From: a bacterium
GTDB taxonomy: Bacteria; Patescibacteria; Microgenomatia; Levybacterales; GWA1-39-11
Length of the DNA: 5,333 nt
Assembly: GCA_021825285.1 (NCBI GenBank)
Contig: JAKAHW010000077.1
Coordinates: forward strand, 1 to 5,333
Direction of reading: 5' to 3'
How positions within the stretch are numbered: the first letter of the stretch is position 1; each line of letters begins with the position of its first letter. Shown here piece by piece: positions 4,779 through 5,333 of this stretch. The notes under the pieces were generated by a model that saw only the letters and a list, made by a program, of their open reading frames with translations, was not told where the DNA came from and searched no databases. The translations under genes and the position numbers were made by a program.

Positions 4779-5333
4779 GTGGATATCATTGGTAAGAAAA
4801 ATTGGTTCTTTTTATTATCCGGATTAGTTATTATTCCCGGTTTAATTTCTTTGCTTTTGTTTGGTTTAAAGCTTTCTATTGATTTTACTGGGGGGTCAAG
4901 AGTTGATTTGGGATACGAAAATGCAAAAGAATTAAATCAGGGAAAGCTCGTTAAAGTCTTCAAAGACAACAACGTAAAAGTCCACTCATTTCAATATCCT
5001 GACAATAAAACCGTTTCCATAAGACTGGATGAGATAGACCAGAAAAAAAACACAAAAATATTGACAGAAGTAAAAATTCTTTATCCTCAAATTTCCGAAA
5101 AAGCTTTTGAAAGAGTAGGTCCTACAATAGGGCGTGAAACAGAGATAAAAGCATTACAGGCAGTACTTCTTGCGTCTGTTGCCATAACTCTTTATATTGC
5201 TTTTGCTTTCCGCAAGGTTTCCCGGCCGGTTGCTTCATGGAAATTTGGAGTTGCTGCGGTTGTCGCACTTTTGCATGATGTTTTGGTGGTTATAGGAATT
5301 TTTTCAATTCTCGGAAAATTGTTTGGTGTAGAA
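4779..5333 (+). CDS. secF: Protein translocase subunit SecF (5' part, cut by right edge)
   Basis: Partner of SecD in the Sec accessory complex. The visible 185 residues begin with GTG directly after the secD stop and run open to the window end. Helix 1 spans about 10-30. The SIDFTGGSRVDL segment (33-44) is the conserved SecF/SecD 'DFTGG' motif. The external P4 domain runs to about 122, with VGPTIGRE (113-120) as the SecF signature before helix 2 (about 124-143). A short loop with RKVSRP leads into helix 3, which contains the conserved ALLHDVLVV (163-171). SecF is normally about 300 residues, so roughly 100-120 should lie to the right, including the remaining helices. AGGAG nine bases upstream supports the GTG start. 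The frame is the same as secD, separated by a single TAG. Confidence 0.96.
   Translation, partial: MDIIGKKNWFFLLSGLVIIPGLISLLLFGLKLSIDFTGGSRVDLGYENAKELNQGKLVKVFKDNNVKVHSFQYPDNKTVSIRLDEIDQKKNTKILTEVKILYPQISEKAFERVGPTIGRETEIKALQAVLLASVAITLYIAFAFRKVSRPVASWKFGVAAVVALLHDVLVVIGIFSILGKLFGVE

Noticed and set aside
14..5333. Altered genetic code (UGA as glycine, as in Gracilibacteria/SR1)
   Set aside because: All genes read as full-length members of their families with TGA treated as a stop, so no recoding is needed.

Overview
This window looks like a compact chromosomal segment of an uncultivated bacterium of the Candidate Phyla Radiation (Patescibacteria), most likely near the Microgenomates (OP11) group. 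The assignment rests on the AT-rich sequence, very tight gene packing, and a set of families that recur together in such genomes: a DUF5679 mini zinc ribbon, DUF4446, DUF3048, an HTH-nucleotidyltransferase-fold protein, and separate secD and secF. It is made from remembered family resemblance, not from a search. No stop used here is TGA (six TAA, one TAG), so nothing suggests the UGA recoding of Gracilibacteria/SR1. I see no tRNA, rRNA, CRISPR array, insertion sequence or phage gene.

Layout. Positions 14-487 (+) encode a Nudix hydrolase whose reading frame stays open to the left edge, so its true start may lie outside. Positions 488-597 are a convergent intergenic gap holding two hairpins, probably serving as the 3' ends of transcripts from both sides. 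Positions 598-1036 (-) hold a small two-gene operon: a 91-residue basic protein with one C-terminal membrane helix, then a 47-residue DUF5679 zinc ribbon with an almost ideal Shine-Dalgarno sequence. Positions 1037-1094 are a divergent promoter region in which good promoter matches face opposite ways, overlap at their -35 boxes, and predict leaderless or nearly leaderless transcripts on both sides.

From 1095 to the right edge runs one tight (+) cluster: DUF4446 protein, DUF3048 protein (1-base overlap), HTH-nucleotidyltransferase-fold protein (16-base gap), secD (3-base gap) and secF (0-base gap, GTG start, cut by the right edge). The common theme is the cell envelope. SecD and SecF are the proton-driven accessory part of the Sec translocon. 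The DUF3048 protein is a predicted Sec substrate facing outward. The DUF4446 protein is predicted to be membrane-anchored. The HTH protein is the only candidate regulator in the cluster.

Nothing here is clearly a new defence or mobile system. The points most worth a second look are the in-frame amber codon that alone separates secD from secF, the overlapping divergent promoters with repeated TTGAC/GTCAA arms, the degenerate nucleotidyltransferase next to secD, and the unexplained basic membrane protein / zinc ribbon pair.
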